From positions 310,001 through 374,000 of the forward strand of contig NZ_KB907214.1 in NCBI RefSeq assembly GCF_000381885.1: a stretch of DNA of 64,000 bases, in the 5' to 3' direction. Shown one piece after another: positions 52,715 to 63,616 of the stretch. This DNA is from Actinomadura atramentaria DSM 43919. GTDB lineage: Bacteria > Actinomycetota > Actinomycetes > Streptosporangiales > Streptosporangiaceae. The translations under genes and the position numbers were made by a program. The notes under the pieces are model-generated. The model saw only the letters and a program-made list of their open reading frames with translations, had not been told where the DNA came from and ran no database searches. Numbering within the stretch: position 1 is the first letter of the stretch; every line of letters begins with the position of its first letter.

Positions 52715-53203
52715 ATGGCGGATAGCAGTTTCGACATCGTGAGCAAGCTCGACCGGCAGGAGGTCGACAACGCTCTGAACCAGGCGGCCAAGGAGGTGGC
52801 CAACCGGTTCGACTTCCGCAACGTGGACGCGGGGATCAAATGGTCGGGCGAGACCATCGAGATCCAGGCGAACTCCGAGGAGCGCGCCAACGCCGTCCTG
52901 GACGTCCTGAAGGACAAGCTCGTCAAGCGGCAGATCTCCCTGAAGTCGATCGACGCGGGCGAGCCGAAGGCGTCCGGCAAGCTCTACAAGCTGAGCGTCG
53001 GGCTCAAGGAGGGCATCTCCCAGGAGGATGCGAAGAAGATCGGGAAGATCATTCGCGAGGAGGGCCCGAAGGCCGTCAAGGCGCAGATCCAGGGCGAGGA
53101 GCTGCGCGTGACGTCCAAGAAGAAGGACGACCTCCAGGAGGTCATCGCCCTGCTCAAGGGCAAGGACCTCGACGTCGCGCTGCAGTTCGTGAACTACCGG
53201 TAG
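52715..53203 (+). CDS. yajQ: YajQ-family nucleotide-binding protein
   Basis: 162 residues, full length. Starts [24 protein letters not shown] and keeps the family segments [25 protein letters not shown] and [16 protein letters not shown] [20 protein letters not shown]. Members bind RNA or cyclic di-GMP; the role in actinomycetes is unclear. AGGAGG lies upstream of the ATG. Followed by two hairpins. Confidence 0.93.
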   Translation: MADSSFDIVSKLDRQEVDNALNQAAKEVANRFDFRNVDAGIKWSGETIEIQANSEERANAVLDVLKDKLVKRQISLKSIDAGEPKASGKLYKLSVGLKEGISQEDAKKIGKIIREEGPKAVKAQIQGEELRVTSKKKDDLQEVIALLKGKDLDVALQFVNYR

Positions 53204-53254
53204 TTCCGGCGGGCGGGCCGTCGGCTTCGTCGGCGGCGGCCCGCCGCACGGGGT

Positions 53255-53295
53255 GAGCGCGCCGGTCCCTCCCCCGCAGAAGGTCCGGCGCGCTC
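53255..53295 (+). terminator. Terminator downstream of yajQ
   Basis: Perfect 11-bp stem (53255-53265 with 53285-53295), 19-nt loop, followed by GTTGTCTGTG. An additional GC-rich hairpin lies at about 53211-53249, directly after the yajQ stop. Confidence 0.6.
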
Positions 53296-53327
53296 GTTGT
53301 CTGTGACGCGCCGTGCCGCCGGATGGT

Positions 53328-53594
53328 TCAGCCCGCGATCCGATTCTCTTCGAAACGCTCCAGGTCGCGGGCCAGTGCGGCGAGGTCGAGGTCCAGGACG
53401 CGGGCGAGCGCCGCGACCGTGAAGAACGCCGGGACGGCGATGGCACCGCGCTCGATCTTGCGCAGCGTGTCCAGGGAGATGCCCGCCGCGGCGGCGACGT
53501 CGGCGGCGGTGCGCGGGCCGCGCGCGGCGCGCAGGACCTGGCCGAGGGCGCGGCCCCGGTCGCGTTCGTCGGCGGTGAGCGGTGTGCGGACCAT
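53328..53594 (-). CDS. XRE-family HTH regulator
   Basis: 88-residue protein that is almost only a Cro/C1-type HTH: LGQVLRAARGPRTAADVAAAAGISLDTLRKIERGAIAVPAFFTVAALARVL. Divergent from the methionine aminopeptidase gene, with 51 nt between starts. A short palindrome (AATAC-TG-GTATT, 53621-53632) lies inside the promoter of that gene and may be its operator. Confidence 0.85.
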   Translation of the reverse strand: MVRTPLTADERDRGRALGQVLRAARGPRTAADVAAAAGISLDTLRKIERGAIAVPAFFTVAALARVLDLDLAALARDLERFEENRIAG

Positions 53595-53608
53595 GCGGCG
53601 GAGTCTAC

Positions 53609-53637
53609 TTGGAAGATTTAAATACTGGTATTACTAT
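53609..53637 (+). promoter_or_regulatory. Promoter of map, probably leaderless, with XRE operator candidate
   Basis: TTGGAA (53609-53614), 17-bp spacer, TACTAT (53632-53637); the ATG at 53646 is 8 nt past the -10 box, so the transcript would start at or near the ATG. The AT-rich spacer carries the palindrome at 53621-53632, unusual in this GC-rich context. Confidence 0.6.
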
Positions 53638-53645
53638 CTCGTCGC

Positions 53646-54413
53646 ATGGTGACCTACCGGAGCCCACGCGAGTGGGAGATCATGCGCGAGGCCGGACGCG
53701 TCGTCGCGCACGCCCTGCGCGCGGCGCGGGACGCGGCCGCGCCGGGCGTCCCCGCGCGCGAGCTGGACGCCGCCGCGGCCAGGACGATCGCGTCGATGGG
53801 CGCGGAGTCGAACTTCCTGCACTACCACCCGTCCTGGGCGCCGACGCCCTATCCGGCGACGGCGTGCGTCTCGGTGAACGACGTCGTGGTCCACGGCCTT
53901 CCCGGCGACCGCCCGCTGCGGGAGGGCGACCTGGTCTCGGTGGACTGCGGCGCGGTGCTGCGCGGCTACCACGGCGACGCGGCGATCACGTTCGCGGTCG
54001 GGGAGCCGTCCGCCGCTGATCAGCGGCTGATGGACGTCACCGAGCGGGCTTTGGAGCGTGCCATCGCGCAGGCCGTCCCCGGCAACCGCGTCGGCGACAT
54101 CGCGCACGCCGTCGAGAGCACCGCCCGCGCCGCCGGGTTCGGGATCGTCGAGGGCTCCGGCGGCCACGGCATCGGCACCGCGATGCACGAGGACCCGCCC
54201 GTCCCCAACACCGGGCGGCCGGGCCGGGGCCTGCGGCTGCGGCCCGGCCTGACGATCGCGATCGAGCCGATGGTCTGCGCGGGCGCGGGCGGCGACGGGC
54301 GCACGCTGGCGGACGGCTGGTCGGTCGCGACGGCGGACGGGTCGCGCGCGGCGCACTTCGAGCACTCGGTGGCGGTCACCGAGGACGGTCCGGTGGTCCT
54401 GACGCTGCCGTGA
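53646..54413 (+). CDS. map: Type I methionine aminopeptidase
   Basis: 255-residue enzyme that removes initiator Met. All metal ligands are visible: Asp in VSVDCGAVLRG and YHGDAAITF, His in GSGGHGIG, Glu in IAIEPM and in HFEHSVAVTE; the substrate His is in NDVVVHGLPGDRPL. Not linked to ribosomal genes, so probably a second, regulated copy under the adjacent XRE repressor. The N-terminal region lacks the SH3-binding extension of the longer actinobacterial forms. Confidence 0.93.
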   Translation: MVTYRSPREWEIMREAGRVVAHALRAARDAAAPGVPARELDAAAARTIASMGAESNFLHYHPSWAPTPYPATACVSVNDVVVHGLPGDRPLREGDLVSVDCGAVLRGYHGDAAITFAVGEPSAADQRLMDVTERALERAIAQAVPGNRVGDIAHAVESTARAAGFGIVEGSGGHGIGTAMHEDPPVPNTGRPGRGLRLRPGLTIAIEPMVCAGAGGDGRTLADGWSVATADGSRAAHFEHSVAVTEDGPVVLTLP

Positions 54414-54417
54414 GCGC

Positions 54418-55221
54418 TCACGCGTCCACGAAGACGTCCACCGGCCGCCCGTCCGCGCGGTGCAGCACGACCGGCCAGTACCCGTCGAGGAACGCGCCGT
54501 CCGGGACCTTCTCGAAGTGCAGCTCGAAGTCGCCGGAGCGGTAGACGACGAGGCTCGTCGGACGGACCTCGGCGAGGAACGCGGCCTTCTCCTCGGCGGT
54601 CTCGTCGCCGGTCGCGCCCCAGTCCCACAGGTGGGCGACGGCGGCGGGCCCGATCTCGTCCATCGCGGCGAGCAGGCCCCGGACGTGCGGGAGCAGCTCT
54701 TCGACGCGGTCGGCCCCGGCGTTGTCGAACATGATCAGCAGCTCGCCGGCCGTCGCCTCGTAGGAGCCGGTGGACGGGTCGAACGCGACCTCCCCGAGAA
54801 CGGCGTCGCGGACGGGCGGATGGCCCCCGCGCCCGCCCGGCAGCGTGTGCGCGGCGAGGAACGGGTCCGCGAGGTGCTCGGCGTAGGACGGGTTCAGCGC
54901 GGGCTCCACGATCCGCGTGAACGACGCGAACTGCCGTGGCGTGCCGCGCACACGCCGACCGTCGGCGGCGGTAAGGACGAACTCGCCGCCGTCGCGTTCC
55001 ACGGCGGTGACGCGGAACGAGCGCGGCACCGGAAGCGCCTGCACGGTGCCGCCCCGGCCGAGGACGGCGACGGTGGCGCGCTGTTCGTCGCCGTCCGGCT
55101 GGACGAGCAGGACGCTCGCCAGGTCCGGCGCGACGCAGACGAACCCGTCCGGCCCGGCGAGCGCGCGCACCCGCGACTCGTCGCCGTCCAGCGCGGCGCG
55201 GAACACCCCGGACTCGTGCAT
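54418..55221 (-). CDS. Hypothetical protein
   Basis: 267 residues from ATG 55221 with a GGGAGGGGG site upstream. The N-terminal half looks beta-rich (GFVCVAPDLASVLLVQPDG, RSFRVTAVERDGGEFVLTAADG); the C-terminal half contains AVAHLWDWGATGDETAEEKAAFLAE and the ending FELHFEKVPDGAFLDGYWPVVLHRADG, which may be a small alpha/beta domain. Normal codon use, no export signal. Family not recognised. Converges with map, 4 nt apart. Confidence 0.7.
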   Translation of the reverse strand: MHESGVFRAALDGDESRVRALAGPDGFVCVAPDLASVLLVQPDGDEQRATVAVLGRGGTVQALPVPRSFRVTAVERDGGEFVLTAADGRRVRGTPRQFASFTRIVEPALNPSYAEHLADPFLAAHTLPGGRGGHPPVRDAVLGEVAFDPSTGSYEATAGELLIMFDNAGADRVEELLPHVRGLLAAMDEIGPAAVAHLWDWGATGDETAEEKAAFLAEVRPTSLVVYRSGDFELHFEKVPDGAFLDGYWPVVLHRADGRPVDVFVDA

Positions 55222-55329
55222 GGCTCGCCCCCTCCCGGCCGCGCGAGGGGCGCGGCCCGTCAGCGCAGGATAACCAGCGCGCGACAGACGACACCGGGCG
55301 TTCGGGACGAGATAGTCAGTGCGTGACAA

Positions 55330-56184
55330 TCAGCGCAGGCCGGCCATGCGTTCCAGCCGTTCGACGCGGTCGGCGGTCGGCGGGTGCGTGGAGAACAGCC
55401 GCCCGATGCCCGCGCCCCGGAACGGGTTGGCGATCATCAGCGAGCTGGTGGTGGCGAGTTCGGGGTCCTGCGGGAGCGGCAGCGCGCGGGCGCCCGCGTC
55501 GATCTTGCGCAGCGCGGAGGCGAGGGCGAGCGGGTCGCCGGTGAGCCGCGCCCCGGCCGCGTCGGCGGCGTACTCGCGGGTGCGGCTGACGGCCATCTGC
55601 ACGACGGCGGCGGCGATCGGGCCGAGGACGAGCATCAGCAGCGCGCCGAGCACGCCGGGCCCGTCCTCGTCGTCCTCCCGGCCGATCGGCAGGAAGATCG
55701 CCAGGTGCGACAGGTAGGTGATCACGGTCGCGATGGCGGCGGCGACGGACGAGATCAGGATGTCCCGGTTGTAGACGTGCGACAGCTCGTGCCCGAGGAC
55801 CGCGCGCAGCTCCCGCTCGTCCAGCGTCCGCAGGATGCCGCGCGTGCAGCAGACGGCGGCGTTGCGCGGGTTGCGGCCGGTGGCGAACGCGTTGGGCTGC
55901 GCGGTCTCGGAGACGTACAGCCGGGGCATCGGCTGCCGCGCCGCCGTGGACAGCTCCCGGACGAGCCGGTGCAGCACGGGCGTCTCGATCTCCCCGACCG
56001 GGTGGGCGCGCATCGAGCGCAGCGCGATGCGGTCGGAGAAGAAGTAGGCGACGCCGTTGGTGCCGAGCGCGACGGCGAGCGCGATGAGCAGGCCCGTCGC
56101 GCGACCGAACGCCCAGCCGACGACCAGCATCAATGCCGACAGGGCCGCGATGAGGGCCGCCGTCCTGACGCCGTTGAACCGCAC
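55330..56184 (-). CDS. htpX: Membrane zinc metalloprotease HtpX
   Basis: 284 residues from GTG 56184. Two N-terminal helices ([18 protein letters not shown] and [18 protein letters not shown]), the zinc motif [13 protein letters not shown] (about 137-149), two further helices and the third ligand in [18 protein letters not shown]48 protease that degrades damaged membrane proteins. It follows nuoN in the same orientation, the arrangement also found beside the second nuo locus of Streptomyces coelicolor. Confidence 0.92.
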   Translation of the reverse strand: MRFNGVRTAALIAALSALMLVVGWAFGRATGLLIALAVALGTNGVAYFFSDRIALRSMRAHPVGEIETPVLHRLVRELSTAARQPMPRLYVSETAQPNAFATGRNPRNAAVCCTRGILRTLDERELRAVLGHELSHVYNRDILISSVAAAIATVITYLSHLAIFLPIGREDDEDGPGVLGALLMLVLGPIAAAVVQMAVSRTREYAADAAGARLTGDPLALASALRKIDAGARALPLPQDPELATTSSLMIANPFRGAGIGRLFSTHPPTADRVERLERMAGLR

Positions 56185-56246
56185 CTGACCTCCCGCCGAA
56201 GTTCGATCATCCGAACAACGGTTTGACCAGGAGAAATGTTCCCTTA

Positions 56247-57746
56247 TCAGGTGACGGAGGACACGGCCTGCAGCACGAGCTGGGGCGCGGCGGACAGCAC
56301 GACCGCGCCCGCCCCGGCGGCGGCGACGGCGGCGCGGACGGGCACGCCGGGCACGGCCGCCGCGTAGGCGTGGCCGGTCGGCGCGGCGTACAGCCGCACG
56401 GCCCACCGCAGGTAGTAGACGAGCCCGATGACGGTGTTGAGCGCCATGATGACCGCGAGCCAGGTGACGCCGCCCGCGACCGTCGCGCGGAACACGACGA
56501 CCTTCGCGAACAGCCCCATGACGCCCGGCGGCAGTCCGGCGAGGCAGATCAGGAAGAACGCGAGCGCGGCCCCGGCGGCGGGGCTGCGGCGGCCGAGCCC
56601 CCGGTAGTCGTCGAGGGCGTCGACGGGCGGGGTGCCCTCCCCGGCGGGCTCGAAGCGGCGGCGGAACCCGACGACGACCGCGAACGCGCCGAGGTTCATC
56701 ACCGCGTACAGCGCGACGTAGGCGGTGGTCGCGGCGACGGCCTCGCCGAGCCGGTGGTCCCCGGCGGCCAGCGGCGCGAGCATGTACCCCGACTGCGCGA
56801 CCGACGACCAGGCCAGCAGCCGGATCGCGGTCGTCTGCCGGAGCGCGAACAGGTTGCCGAGCGTCATCGTCAGCGCGGCCATGATCCCGACGAGCGGCCC
56901 CCACACGTGCCCGTAGGCGGGGAACCCGAGGGCGAGGACGATCGCCAGGCCCGCGAAGCCGGCGGCCTTGGACACCACGGACAGGAACGCGGCGACGGGC
57001 AGCGGCGCGCCCTGGTAGACGTCCGGCGCCCAGAAGTGGAACGGCACGGCGGCGATCTTGAACGCGAACCCGGCGAGCACGAGCATGATCCCGACGCCCG
57101 CGACGGGGTCGAGGTCGGACGGCAGCGACCGCAGCGCGGGCGCGATCCGGTCGAGGTGCATCGCGCCCGTCGCGCCGTAGACGAGGCTGACGCCGAACAG
57201 CATCACCGCCGACGACACGACCGACACCAGGAACAGCTTCACGGCCGCCTCGGACGCGACGCCGTCGTAGCGGCGCAGCGCGACGAGCGCGAACACCGGC
57301 AGCGACAGCGTCTCCAGCGCGACGACGAGCAGCACGAGGTCGCGGGCGGCGACGAGCGTGACCGCGCCGGTGACCGCGCACAGCAGCAGGAAGTGGTACT
57401 CCCCCGCCGGGATGCGGGACGCGGTGATCTCGCCGAGCGACAGCAGCACGACGATCACGGCGGCGACGAGCACGACGCCCTGGAACACGAGCGTGAAGTC
57501 GTCCGCGACGTAGGAGCACGACGCCGGGCCGCCGCCGCGCAGCCCGCCCGGCACGCAGAACGTCGCGCGCCGGTCGCCGAACGCGAGGGCGGCGACGGCG
57601 ACGAGCGCGGCGCCGAACGCGCCGCCCGACGCCCAGCCGAGGACGCGGCGCGGGACGCCGAACGCGTCCGCGACCAGCAGCGCCAGCGCGGCGGCGGCGA
57701 GGATCAGCGGCGGCGCGACGGCCGCGTAGTCGATGCCCTGGATCAT
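56247..57746 (-). CDS. nuoN: NADH-quinone oxidoreductase subunit N
   Basis: 499-residue antiporter-like subunit of complex I with about 14 helices. Key features: [18 protein letters not shown] (Glu in TM5), [26 protein letters not shown] (TM7 Lys) and a conserved Lys in TM12 ([13 protein letters not shown]). ATG 57746 lies 5 nt after the nuoM stop with GGAGGT upstream. Last nuo gene of a six-gene run. Confidence 0.95.
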   Translation of the reverse strand: MIQGIDYAAVAPPLILAAAALALLVADAFGVPRRVLGWASGGAFGAALVAVAALAFGDRRATFCVPGGLRGGGPASCSYVADDFTLVFQGVVLVAAVIVVLLSLGEITASRIPAGEYHFLLLCAVTGAVTLVAARDLVLLVVALETLSLPVFALVALRRYDGVASEAAVKLFLVSVVSSAVMLFGVSLVYGATGAMHLDRIAPALRSLPSDLDPVAGVGIMLVLAGFAFKIAAVPFHFWAPDVYQGAPLPVAAFLSVVSKAAGFAGLAIVLALGFPAYGHVWGPLVGIMAALTMTLGNLFALRQTTAIRLLAWSSVAQSGYMLAPLAAGDHRLGEAVAATTAYVALYAVMNLGAFAVVVGFRRRFEPAGEGTPPVDALDDYRGLGRRSPAAGAALAFFLICLAGLPPGVMGLFAKVVVFRATVAGGVTWLAVIMALNTVIGLVYYLRWAVRLYAAPTGHAYAAAVPGVPVRAAVAAAGAGAVVLSAAPQLVLQAVSSVT

Positions 57747-57751
57747 GGGCG

Positions 57752-59254
57752 TCAGCCACCTCCGAACAGCGCGCGCACCGGGCCGGTCGTCACGGCGAGC
57801 AGCGTCTTGGGCCAGAGCCCGACCAGCAGGGTCGCGGCGATGAGCGGGGTCCACGCGGCGTACTCGTAGGCGGAGATCCGCGCGACGCCGGCCGGGGCGT
57901 CCGGCTGCGGCGTCCCGTGCGTGATCTTGGCGAGCAGCCGCAGGAAGTACGCGGCGGTGAGGACGGCCCCGAGCGCGGCGACGGCCATGAACACGACGAA
58001 CGTCGTGCGCGGCAGCGCGGCGTGCGGCTTGTACGCGCCGAGCAGCGCCAGCATCTCGCCCCAGAACCCGGCGAGGCCGGGCAGTCCGAGGCTGGCGACG
58101 GCCGCGAAGGTGAGCGTCCCGGCCAGGCGCGGCGAGGACGCGAGCATCCCGCCGCCGATCTCGCGCAGGTCGCCGGTGCCGTAGCGGTCCTTCACCGAGC
58201 CCGCGACGAAGAACAGGAGCCCGGTGATGAGGCCGTGCGCGATGTTCCCGAACAGCGCCGCGTTGATCCCGACGGGCGTGAGCGTCGCGATGCCGAGCAG
58301 CACGAAGCCCATGTGCCCGACGGACGAGAACGCGATCATCCGTTTGAGGTCCGTCTGCGCGAGGCAGGCGAGCGCGCCGTAGATGATCCCGATGACGGCG
58401 AACAGGCCGAGCCAGGGCGCCCAGTACGCCGCGCCCTGCGGGGCGGCCGGGAGCGCGACGCGGATGATGCCGTAGGTGCCCATCTTCAGCAGCGCGCCCG
58501 CGAGCAGCACCGATCCCACGGTCGGGGCCTCGGTGTGCGCGTCGGGCAGCCAGGTGTGCAGCGGCCACATCGGCGTCTTGACGGCGAAGCCGAGGCCCAT
58601 CAGCAGGAACGCGGTGATCTGGACGCCGCGCGACAGGCCCGCGCCGTGCCGGGCGGCCAGCTCGGTCATGTCGAGCGTCCCGGCCTTGACGCCGACGAGC
58701 AGCATCCCGACCAGCAGCAGGCCGGAGCCGAGCAGCGTGTAGAGGATGAACTTGCGGGCGGCGAACGACCGGTCGGAGCCGCCCCAGATCGCGATGATCG
58801 CGTACATCGGGACGAGCACGATCTCGAACGCGACGAAGAACAGCACCAGGTCCAGCGCGGTGAACGTGCCGAGCATCCCGACTTCGAGGACGAGCAGCAG
58901 CCCGGTCAGCAGCCGGATCTGCCCGCCCGCGGGCGGGTGCTTCATCGTGTAGAGGAAGCACAGGAACGTCAGCAGCGCGGTGAGGACGATCAGCGGCAGC
59001 GAGATGCCGTCCGCGCCGAGATGGAAGCGCAGCCCGATCGACGGTGCCCAGGACGCGTTCACGCCGAGCTGCGTCTCGGACGCCTTGCCGTAGTCGAACG
59101 CGGTGGCCGCCGATACCGCCACGAGCAGCGTCGCGCCGGACACGCCCGCGCCGTACCGGGCGACGGCCGCGTCGCCCGGCAGGAACCGGCCCGCCGGGAG
59201 CAGCAGCAGGACGGCCCCCAGCAGGGGAATCGCCGTCATCAGCACGAAGATCAC
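57752..59254 (-). CDS. nuoM: NADH-quinone oxidoreductase subunit M
   Basis: 500-residue proton-pumping subunit. Contains [16 protein letters not shown] (TM5 Glu), [26 protein letters not shown] (TM7 Lys) and [15 protein letters not shown]. The GTG start overlaps the nuoL stop (GTGA). Membrane arm component between NuoL and NuoN. Confidence 0.95.
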   Translation of the reverse strand: MIFVLMTAIPLLGAVLLLLPAGRFLPGDAAVARYGAGVSGATLLVAVSAATAFDYGKASETQLGVNASWAPSIGLRFHLGADGISLPLIVLTALLTFLCFLYTMKHPPAGGQIRLLTGLLLVLEVGMLGTFTALDLVLFFVAFEIVLVPMYAIIAIWGGSDRSFAARKFILYTLLGSGLLLVGMLLVGVKAGTLDMTELAARHGAGLSRGVQITAFLLMGLGFAVKTPMWPLHTWLPDAHTEAPTVGSVLLAGALLKMGTYGIIRVALPAAPQGAAYWAPWLGLFAVIGIIYGALACLAQTDLKRMIAFSSVGHMGFVLLGIATLTPVGINAALFGNIAHGLITGLLFFVAGSVKDRYGTGDLREIGGGMLASSPRLAGTLTFAAVASLGLPGLAGFWGEMLALLGAYKPHAALPRTTFVVFMAVAALGAVLTAAYFLRLLAKITHGTPQPDAPAGVARISAYEYAAWTPLIAATLLVGLWPKTLLAVTTGPVRALFGGG

Positions 59255-61347
59255 AGGAAGATCACCACCACGGCGACGATGACGACGACCCCGCCGAGCA
59301 CCCCGGTGAGGTAGGTCTGCGGATCGCCGTCGCGGGGCAGCCGCAGCGCCCCGGCGAGCCGCTGGACGAGCCGGGCGGTGCCGACGACCGCGCCGTCGAC
59401 GTCCTGCCGGTCCACGACGGCGACGCCGCGCGCGAGCCGCCGCACCGGGCGGACGATCGCGGCGGCGTACAGGGCGTCCACGCCGAACGCGGCGGCGAAC
59501 GCGGGCCGCGCGCGGCCGAGGACGAGCGACGGGTCGGCACCCGTGCTACCGGACGTGTCGCGCCGCCACAGCAGGAACGCGGCGGCGCCGCCGAGCGCCA
59601 GCAGCGCGACGCCGAGCAGCGCGGATGCGACGTGCGGGCGCAGCTCGTCCGCGCCGAGCCCGAAGAACCCGAGGACGGCGGCGGGGACGGCCAGGACGGC
59701 GACCGTCCACGACATGGCGCGCGGGGACTCGCGCGGCTCGCCCGTCCCCCGGTACTCGCCGAAGAACGTCATGAGCCAGGCGCGCATCGCGTACGCGGCG
59801 GTGAGCGCGACGGTCAGCAGCAGACCCAGGTAGATCAGCCACGCGATGCCACTCGGGATGGTGGGAGGCGCCGAGTGAACCGTGCCCGACAGCACGGGCA
59901 CGAAAGCGCCGGAGCCGGGACCGAACAGCGGCTGCGGCGGCGTGGAGTCGTAGAACCCCGCCGCCGCCGTCAGCTCGCCGCCGTGCAGGGCCGCGTGCTG
60001 CGCGCCCTCGATGACGGCGTCCTTGCTGAACCAGCCGCTGACCGGCGGGACGCCCGCGAGCGCCGCGAACCCGACCGTCATCGCCGCGAACGTCACCGGC
60101 ATCCGGGCGCGCAGCCCGCCGTGCCCGGCGAGCAGGTTCGTGCCGGTCGCGAAGATGACGCTGCCCGCCGCGAGGAACAGCACCGCCTTGAACGCGCCGT
60201 GCGCGACGAGGTGGAACACCGCCGCCGACCGCGCGCCGACCGCCAGGCCCGCCGCCATGACGGCGAGCTGGCTGATGGTGGAGTAGGCGAGGACGCGTTT
60301 GAGGTCGTCCTGGGCGAGGGCGGCGAGCGCCGCGCCGACCATCGACACGACGGCGACGACGCCGAGGACGGCGAGCGCGGCCGGGGCGGCGGCGTACACC
60401 GGGTAGAGCCGCGCGACGACGTAGATCCCGGCGGCGACCATCGTCGCGGCGTGGATGAGCGCGCTGATCGGCGTCGGCCCGGCCATCGCGTCGGGCAGCC
60501 AGGTGTGCAGCGGGAACTGGGCGCTCTTCCCGGCGACGCCCGCGAGCAGCAGCAGCGCGGCGGTGAGCAGCGTGGCGTGCGGGACGTCGCCGAGCCGGGT
60601 CAGCAGGCGCGGGATCTCGAACGTCCCCGCGCCGACGCCCAGCATGATCACGCCGATGAGGAACCCGACGTCGCCGAGCCGCGTGACGAGGAACGCCTTC
60701 ACGGCCGCCCGCGAGTTCGAGCGGTCCTCCCAGTGGTGCCCGATGAGGAAGTACGAGCAGACGCCCATGATCTCCCAGCCCGCGTACAGCACCAGCAGGT
60801 CGCGGGAGAACACCACGAGCAGCATCGCGGCGGTGAACAGGGAGATGAACGCGGCGTAGGACGAGTACCGCGCGTCCTTCGCCATGTAGGAGACGGAGTA
60901 GACCTGCACCGCGAGCGCGACCGCGCAGACGAGCACGGCCATCAGCGCCGACAACCCGTCCACGTGCAGGCCGACGCGGATCGGCACCGAGCCGGTCTGG
61001 ATCAGCGTCAGTGTGCCCGCGCGCGGGCGCGGCGACTGCCACAGCGTCAGCCCGACGATGACGGCGAGGACGAACGACACGGCGGCGGGCACGCACGCGA
61101 TCAGCGCGGGCCCGTTGCGCAGCACCGCGAACCCGGACGCGGCGGCCGCGGCGGCGGGCGGCGTCGCGCCCTCGTGCGCGGAGTCGGCGTCGGCGTCGGC
61201 CTCCGCGTCGGTGACGACCGTGCCGCCTGCGGGCGCGTCGGCGGCGGGCGCGCCGCGCAGCGCGCGGGTCAGCGCGGGGCCGCCCAGCATCCCGGCGAGC
61301 GCGGCGGCGAACGGCAGCAGGACCAGCAGCGCGGCGAGGACGGTCAC
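59251..61347 (-). CDS. nuoL: NADH-quinone oxidoreductase subunit L
   Basis: 698-residue distal pumping subunit. [55 protein letters not shown] and [14 protein letters not shown] are diagnostic. An acidic Ala/Asp-rich insert follows the first helix (about 38-70), longer than in E. coli. The C-terminal lateral helix region is present. GTG 61347 overlaps the nuoK stop; the stop overlaps nuoM. Confidence 0.95.
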   Translation of the reverse strand: MTVLAALLVLLPFAAALAGMLGGPALTRALRGAPAADAPAGGTVVTDAEADADADSAHEGATPPAAAAAASGFAVLRNGPALIACVPAAVSFVLAVIVGLTLWQSPRPRAGTLTLIQTGSVPIRVGLHVDGLSALMAVLVCAVALAVQVYSVSYMAKDARYSSYAAFISLFTAAMLLVVFSRDLLVLYAGWEIMGVCSYFLIGHHWEDRSNSRAAVKAFLVTRLGDVGFLIGVIMLGVGAGTFEIPRLLTRLGDVPHATLLTAALLLLAGVAGKSAQFPLHTWLPDAMAGPTPISALIHAATMVAAGIYVVARLYPVYAAAPAALAVLGVVAVVSMVGAALAALAQDDLKRVLAYSTISQLAVMAAGLAVGARSAAVFHLVAHGAFKAVLFLAAGSVIFATGTNLLAGHGGLRARMPVTFAAMTVGFAALAGVPPVSGWFSKDAVIEGAQHAALHGGELTAAAGFYDSTPPQPLFGPGSGAFVPVLSGTVHSAPPTIPSGIAWLIYLGLLLTVALTAAYAMRAWLMTFFGEYRGTGEPRESPRAMSWTVAVLAVPAAVLGFFGLGADELRPHVASALLGVALLALGGAAAFLLWRRDTSGSTGADPSLVLGRARPAFAAAFGVDALYAAAIVRPVRRLARGVAVVDRQDVDGAVVGTARLVQRLAGALRLPRDGDPQTYLTGVLGGVVVIVAVVVIFL

Positions 61348-61712
61348 AGCCCGGCCTCCACGGCCTCGGCCGCCTCGGCGGCGGGGTCGCCCTCGCCGGG
61401 CACGGCGTCCTCGCGCAGCGTGCGCAGCGCGTCCACGTCCACGACCTTCCTGTTCCGGTAGACGAGCAGGATGATCGCGAGCCCCAGCCCGACCTCGGCG
61501 GCGGCGATCACGATGGTGAACAGCGTGAGGACCTGGCCGCCGTGCAGCCGGTCCCGCCACCACACGTCGAACGCGACGAGGTTGAGGTTGACGGCGTTGA
61601 GCATCAGCTCGACCGCCATCAGCACGAGGATCGCGTTGCGCCGCGCCAGCACCCCGTACACGCCGACGGCGAACAGCAGCGCGGAGATGACGGCCGGATA
61701 GACGATGTGCAT
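61344..61712 (-). CDS. nuoK: NADH-quinone oxidoreductase subunit K
   Basis: 122 residues, three helices: [35 protein letters not shown] with the conserved Glu, and [19 protein letters not shown] with the second Glu. The C-terminal 30 residues are an acidic Ala/Glu tail. ATG 61712 overlaps the nuoJ stop (TGATG). Confidence 0.95.
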   Translation of the reverse strand: MHIVYPAVISALLFAVGVYGVLARRNAILVLMAVELMLNAVNLNLVAFDVWWRDRLHGGQVLTLFTIVIAAAEVGLGLAIILLVYRNRKVVDVDALRTLREDAVPGEGDPAAEAAEAVEAGL

Positions 61713-62227
61713 CAGTCGCCGTCCTTCGCGCCGATGTCGGTCCGGGACAGGACGATCGCGCCGACGAGCGCCGCGAGCAGCAGCACCGACGCGACCTCGA
61801 ACGGCAGCACCCAGGTGCGGAACACGCTCGACCCGAGCGCGTCCGCGCTGCCCCCGCCCGGCTTCACGTCCTTGTGCGCGCCGCCGAACCCGAGGACCAC
61901 CGTGGTGACGAGCAGCGCGGCGGTCGCGACCGCGACGACGAGCGCCACCCAGCGGTTCTCCGAGTCCAGCCCGTCGTTGCGGCCGATCGGCGCGCGCGTC
62001 AGCATGATGCCGAACAGCAGCAGCACCACGACCGCGCCGACGTAGATCAGCACCTGCACCCAGGCGACGAACTCGGCCGTCAGCACCAGGTAGGAGCCCG
62101 CGAGGCCGCCGAACGCGACGACGAGCCACAGCGCGGCGTGGACGATCTGCCGCGTCGTCACGCACAGCACGCCGCCGCCGAGCGCGACGACGCCGAGCAG
62201 CACCAGCGCCACGTCCTGGCCGGTCAC
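61712..62227 (-). CDS. nuoJ: NADH-quinone oxidoreductase subunit J
   Basis: 171-residue membrane subunit with five hydrophobic helices and the conserved [22 protein letters not shown] segment (pi-bulge helix). GTG 62227 overlaps the nuoI stop (GTGA). Couples quinone reduction to the antiporter arm together with NuoK. Confidence 0.93.
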   Translation of the reverse strand: MTGQDVALVLLGVVALGGGVLCVTTRQIVHAALWLVVAFGGLAGSYLVLTAEFVAWVQVLIYVGAVVVLLLFGIMLTRAPIGRNDGLDSENRWVALVVAVATAALLVTTVVLGFGGAHKDVKPGGGSADALGSSVFRTWVLPFEVASVLLLAALVGAIVLSRTDIGAKDGD

Positions 62228-62763
62228 GCGCCCCGCCCCCGTCCGGCCCGGGACGCCGCCTTCCCGGCCGCCGCGATCTCCTTCGGCGGCTCGCCGGACG
62301 GGTCGTGGGCCTGCGGCGGCGGGACCGTCCACATCCACTCGCGCAGGCGTTCCTTCTCGTGGGTCAGCTCGGCGATGTCGTACTCCGCGTACTCGAACTC
62401 CGGCGACCAGAACAGCGCGTCGAACGGGCACACCTCGACGCAGATCCCGCAGTACATGCACAGCGAGAAGTCGATGGCGAACCGGTCGAGGACGTTGCGG
62501 CTGCGCGCCCGCCCGCCGCCCTCGGCGGGCAGCGTCTCCTTGTGGGAGTCGATGTAGATGCACCAGTCCGGACACTCGCGCGCGCAGAGCATGCAGACCG
62601 TGCAGTTCTCCTCGAACAGCGCGATCACGCCGCGGGTGCGCGGCGGCAGATCGGGCTGCACCTCCGGGTACTGACGCGTGATGCTGCGCCGCGTCATCGT
62701 CCGCAATGTCACGGCCAGCCCCTTGGCCAGACCGCCTCCTGGTAGCCGTCCCACGGGGGACAT
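62224..62763 (-). CDS. nuoI: NADH-quinone oxidoreductase subunit I (2x[4Fe-4S] ferredoxin)
   Basis: 179 residues. Two cluster motifs, [12 protein letters not shown] and [12 protein letters not shown], carry the N6a/N6b centres. [21 protein letters not shown] is the amphipathic N-terminal part that touches the membrane arm. It is the first gene of nuoIJKLMN; no nuoH or other nuo gene precedes it, a divergent gene does. Start ATG 62763 lacks a clear ribosome-binding site; family similarity begins before the inner GTG, so the upstream start is kept. Confidence 0.93.
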   Translation of the reverse strand: MSPVGRLPGGGLAKGLAVTLRTMTRRSITRQYPEVQPDLPPRTRGVIALFEENCTVCMLCARECPDWCIYIDSHKETLPAEGGGRARSRNVLDRFAIDFSLCMYCGICVEVCPFDALFWSPEFEYAEYDIAELTHEKERLREWMWTVPPPQAHDPSGEPPKEIAAAGKAASRAGRGRGA

Positions 62764-62843
62764 GATGACGTACCGCGGGGTCGCCCGTGAACGCGGCGGT
62801 GACCCGGTGCGTCTGACGGGTAGGGACGACGAAAGGGGACAAG

Positions 62844-63536
62844 GTGGTCTGCGGTGACATATCGCCTGGCCGGAGCGGTCGCGCGCGCTCGATCCCGAAG
62901 GGCCTCGGCTACGCGGCCGTGCCGCTTCTCACGGCGGGAATCGCCACGCCCGTCCCGTTCGTCTACGCGGCCTTCCGCCACCGCTCCCGGCTCCAGGGCC
63001 TCATCGCGTTCGCGTACACCGTCGTGGTCTGCGTCACCGCCGGACTGACGGGCGCGCCGGACGGCAGCACCCGCGACTCCATCGCGACCGGGCTCATGAT
63101 CGCGCTGTGGGTCGGCGGGTCGGGGCACGCGTTCGCGGTCGGGGCGTTCATCCGCCGCACCGCGCCCGCGCCGCCGCCCCTCCCGCCGCGAAGCGACGGC
63201 AACCGGTACGCGCTCGCGGAACTGGAGCGCCGCCGCGCGCTGCGCGCCGAGGCCCGGGCGCTCGCCGCGCGCGACCCGTCCGCCGCCTACGAGCTGGGCG
63301 TCGGCCGCCCCGACCTGCCGCGCGCCTACGACGACGGCGGACTCGTCGACGTCAACCACGCGCCCGCGCGCGTCCTCACGACACTGCCCGGCATCTCCGC
63401 GGCGACCGCCGCGCGGCTCGTCGAACGCCGCGCGGAACGCGGCGGGTTCATCTCCGTCGAGGACATGGCCCTGGACACCGACCTCCCACCCGACCTCCTG
63501 CCCTTCCTCGCGGACCTGACGATCTTCCTGCACTGA
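62844..63536 (+). CDS. Membrane protein with C-terminal helix-hairpin-helix domain
   Basis: 230 residues from GTG 62844 with AAAGGGG upstream. Three hydrophobic segments in the first 105 residues ([58 protein letters not shown]) precede a charged linker and a ComEA-like HhH domain ([41 protein letters not shown]). HhH suggests non-specific DNA binding. Divergent from nuoI by 80 nt. Its membrane half is paralogous to the next gene. Confidence 0.75.
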   Translation: MVCGDISPGRSGRARSIPKGLGYAAVPLLTAGIATPVPFVYAAFRHRSRLQGLIAFAYTVVVCVTAGLTGAPDGSTRDSIATGLMIALWVGGSGHAFAVGAFIRRTAPAPPPLPPRSDGNRYALAELERRRALRAEARALAARDPSAAYELGVGRPDLPRAYDDGGLVDVNHAPARVLTTLPGISAATAARLVERRAERGGFISVEDMALDTDLPPDLLPFLADLTIFLH

Positions 63537-63616
63537 CGACGGGTCAGCATGACGTCGCCCGTGAACGCGGTAGCCGCCTCCCGCGTCCCAGGAGCGGCGG
63601 CGAAGAGAGGAGCAAG

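Noticed and set aside
56223..61461. Very long plus-strand frames (548 and 805 codons) opposite nuoL-nuoN
   Set aside because: Composition is dominated by Arg, Asp, Gln and Gly with no domains; the minus-strand frames are clear complex I subunits.
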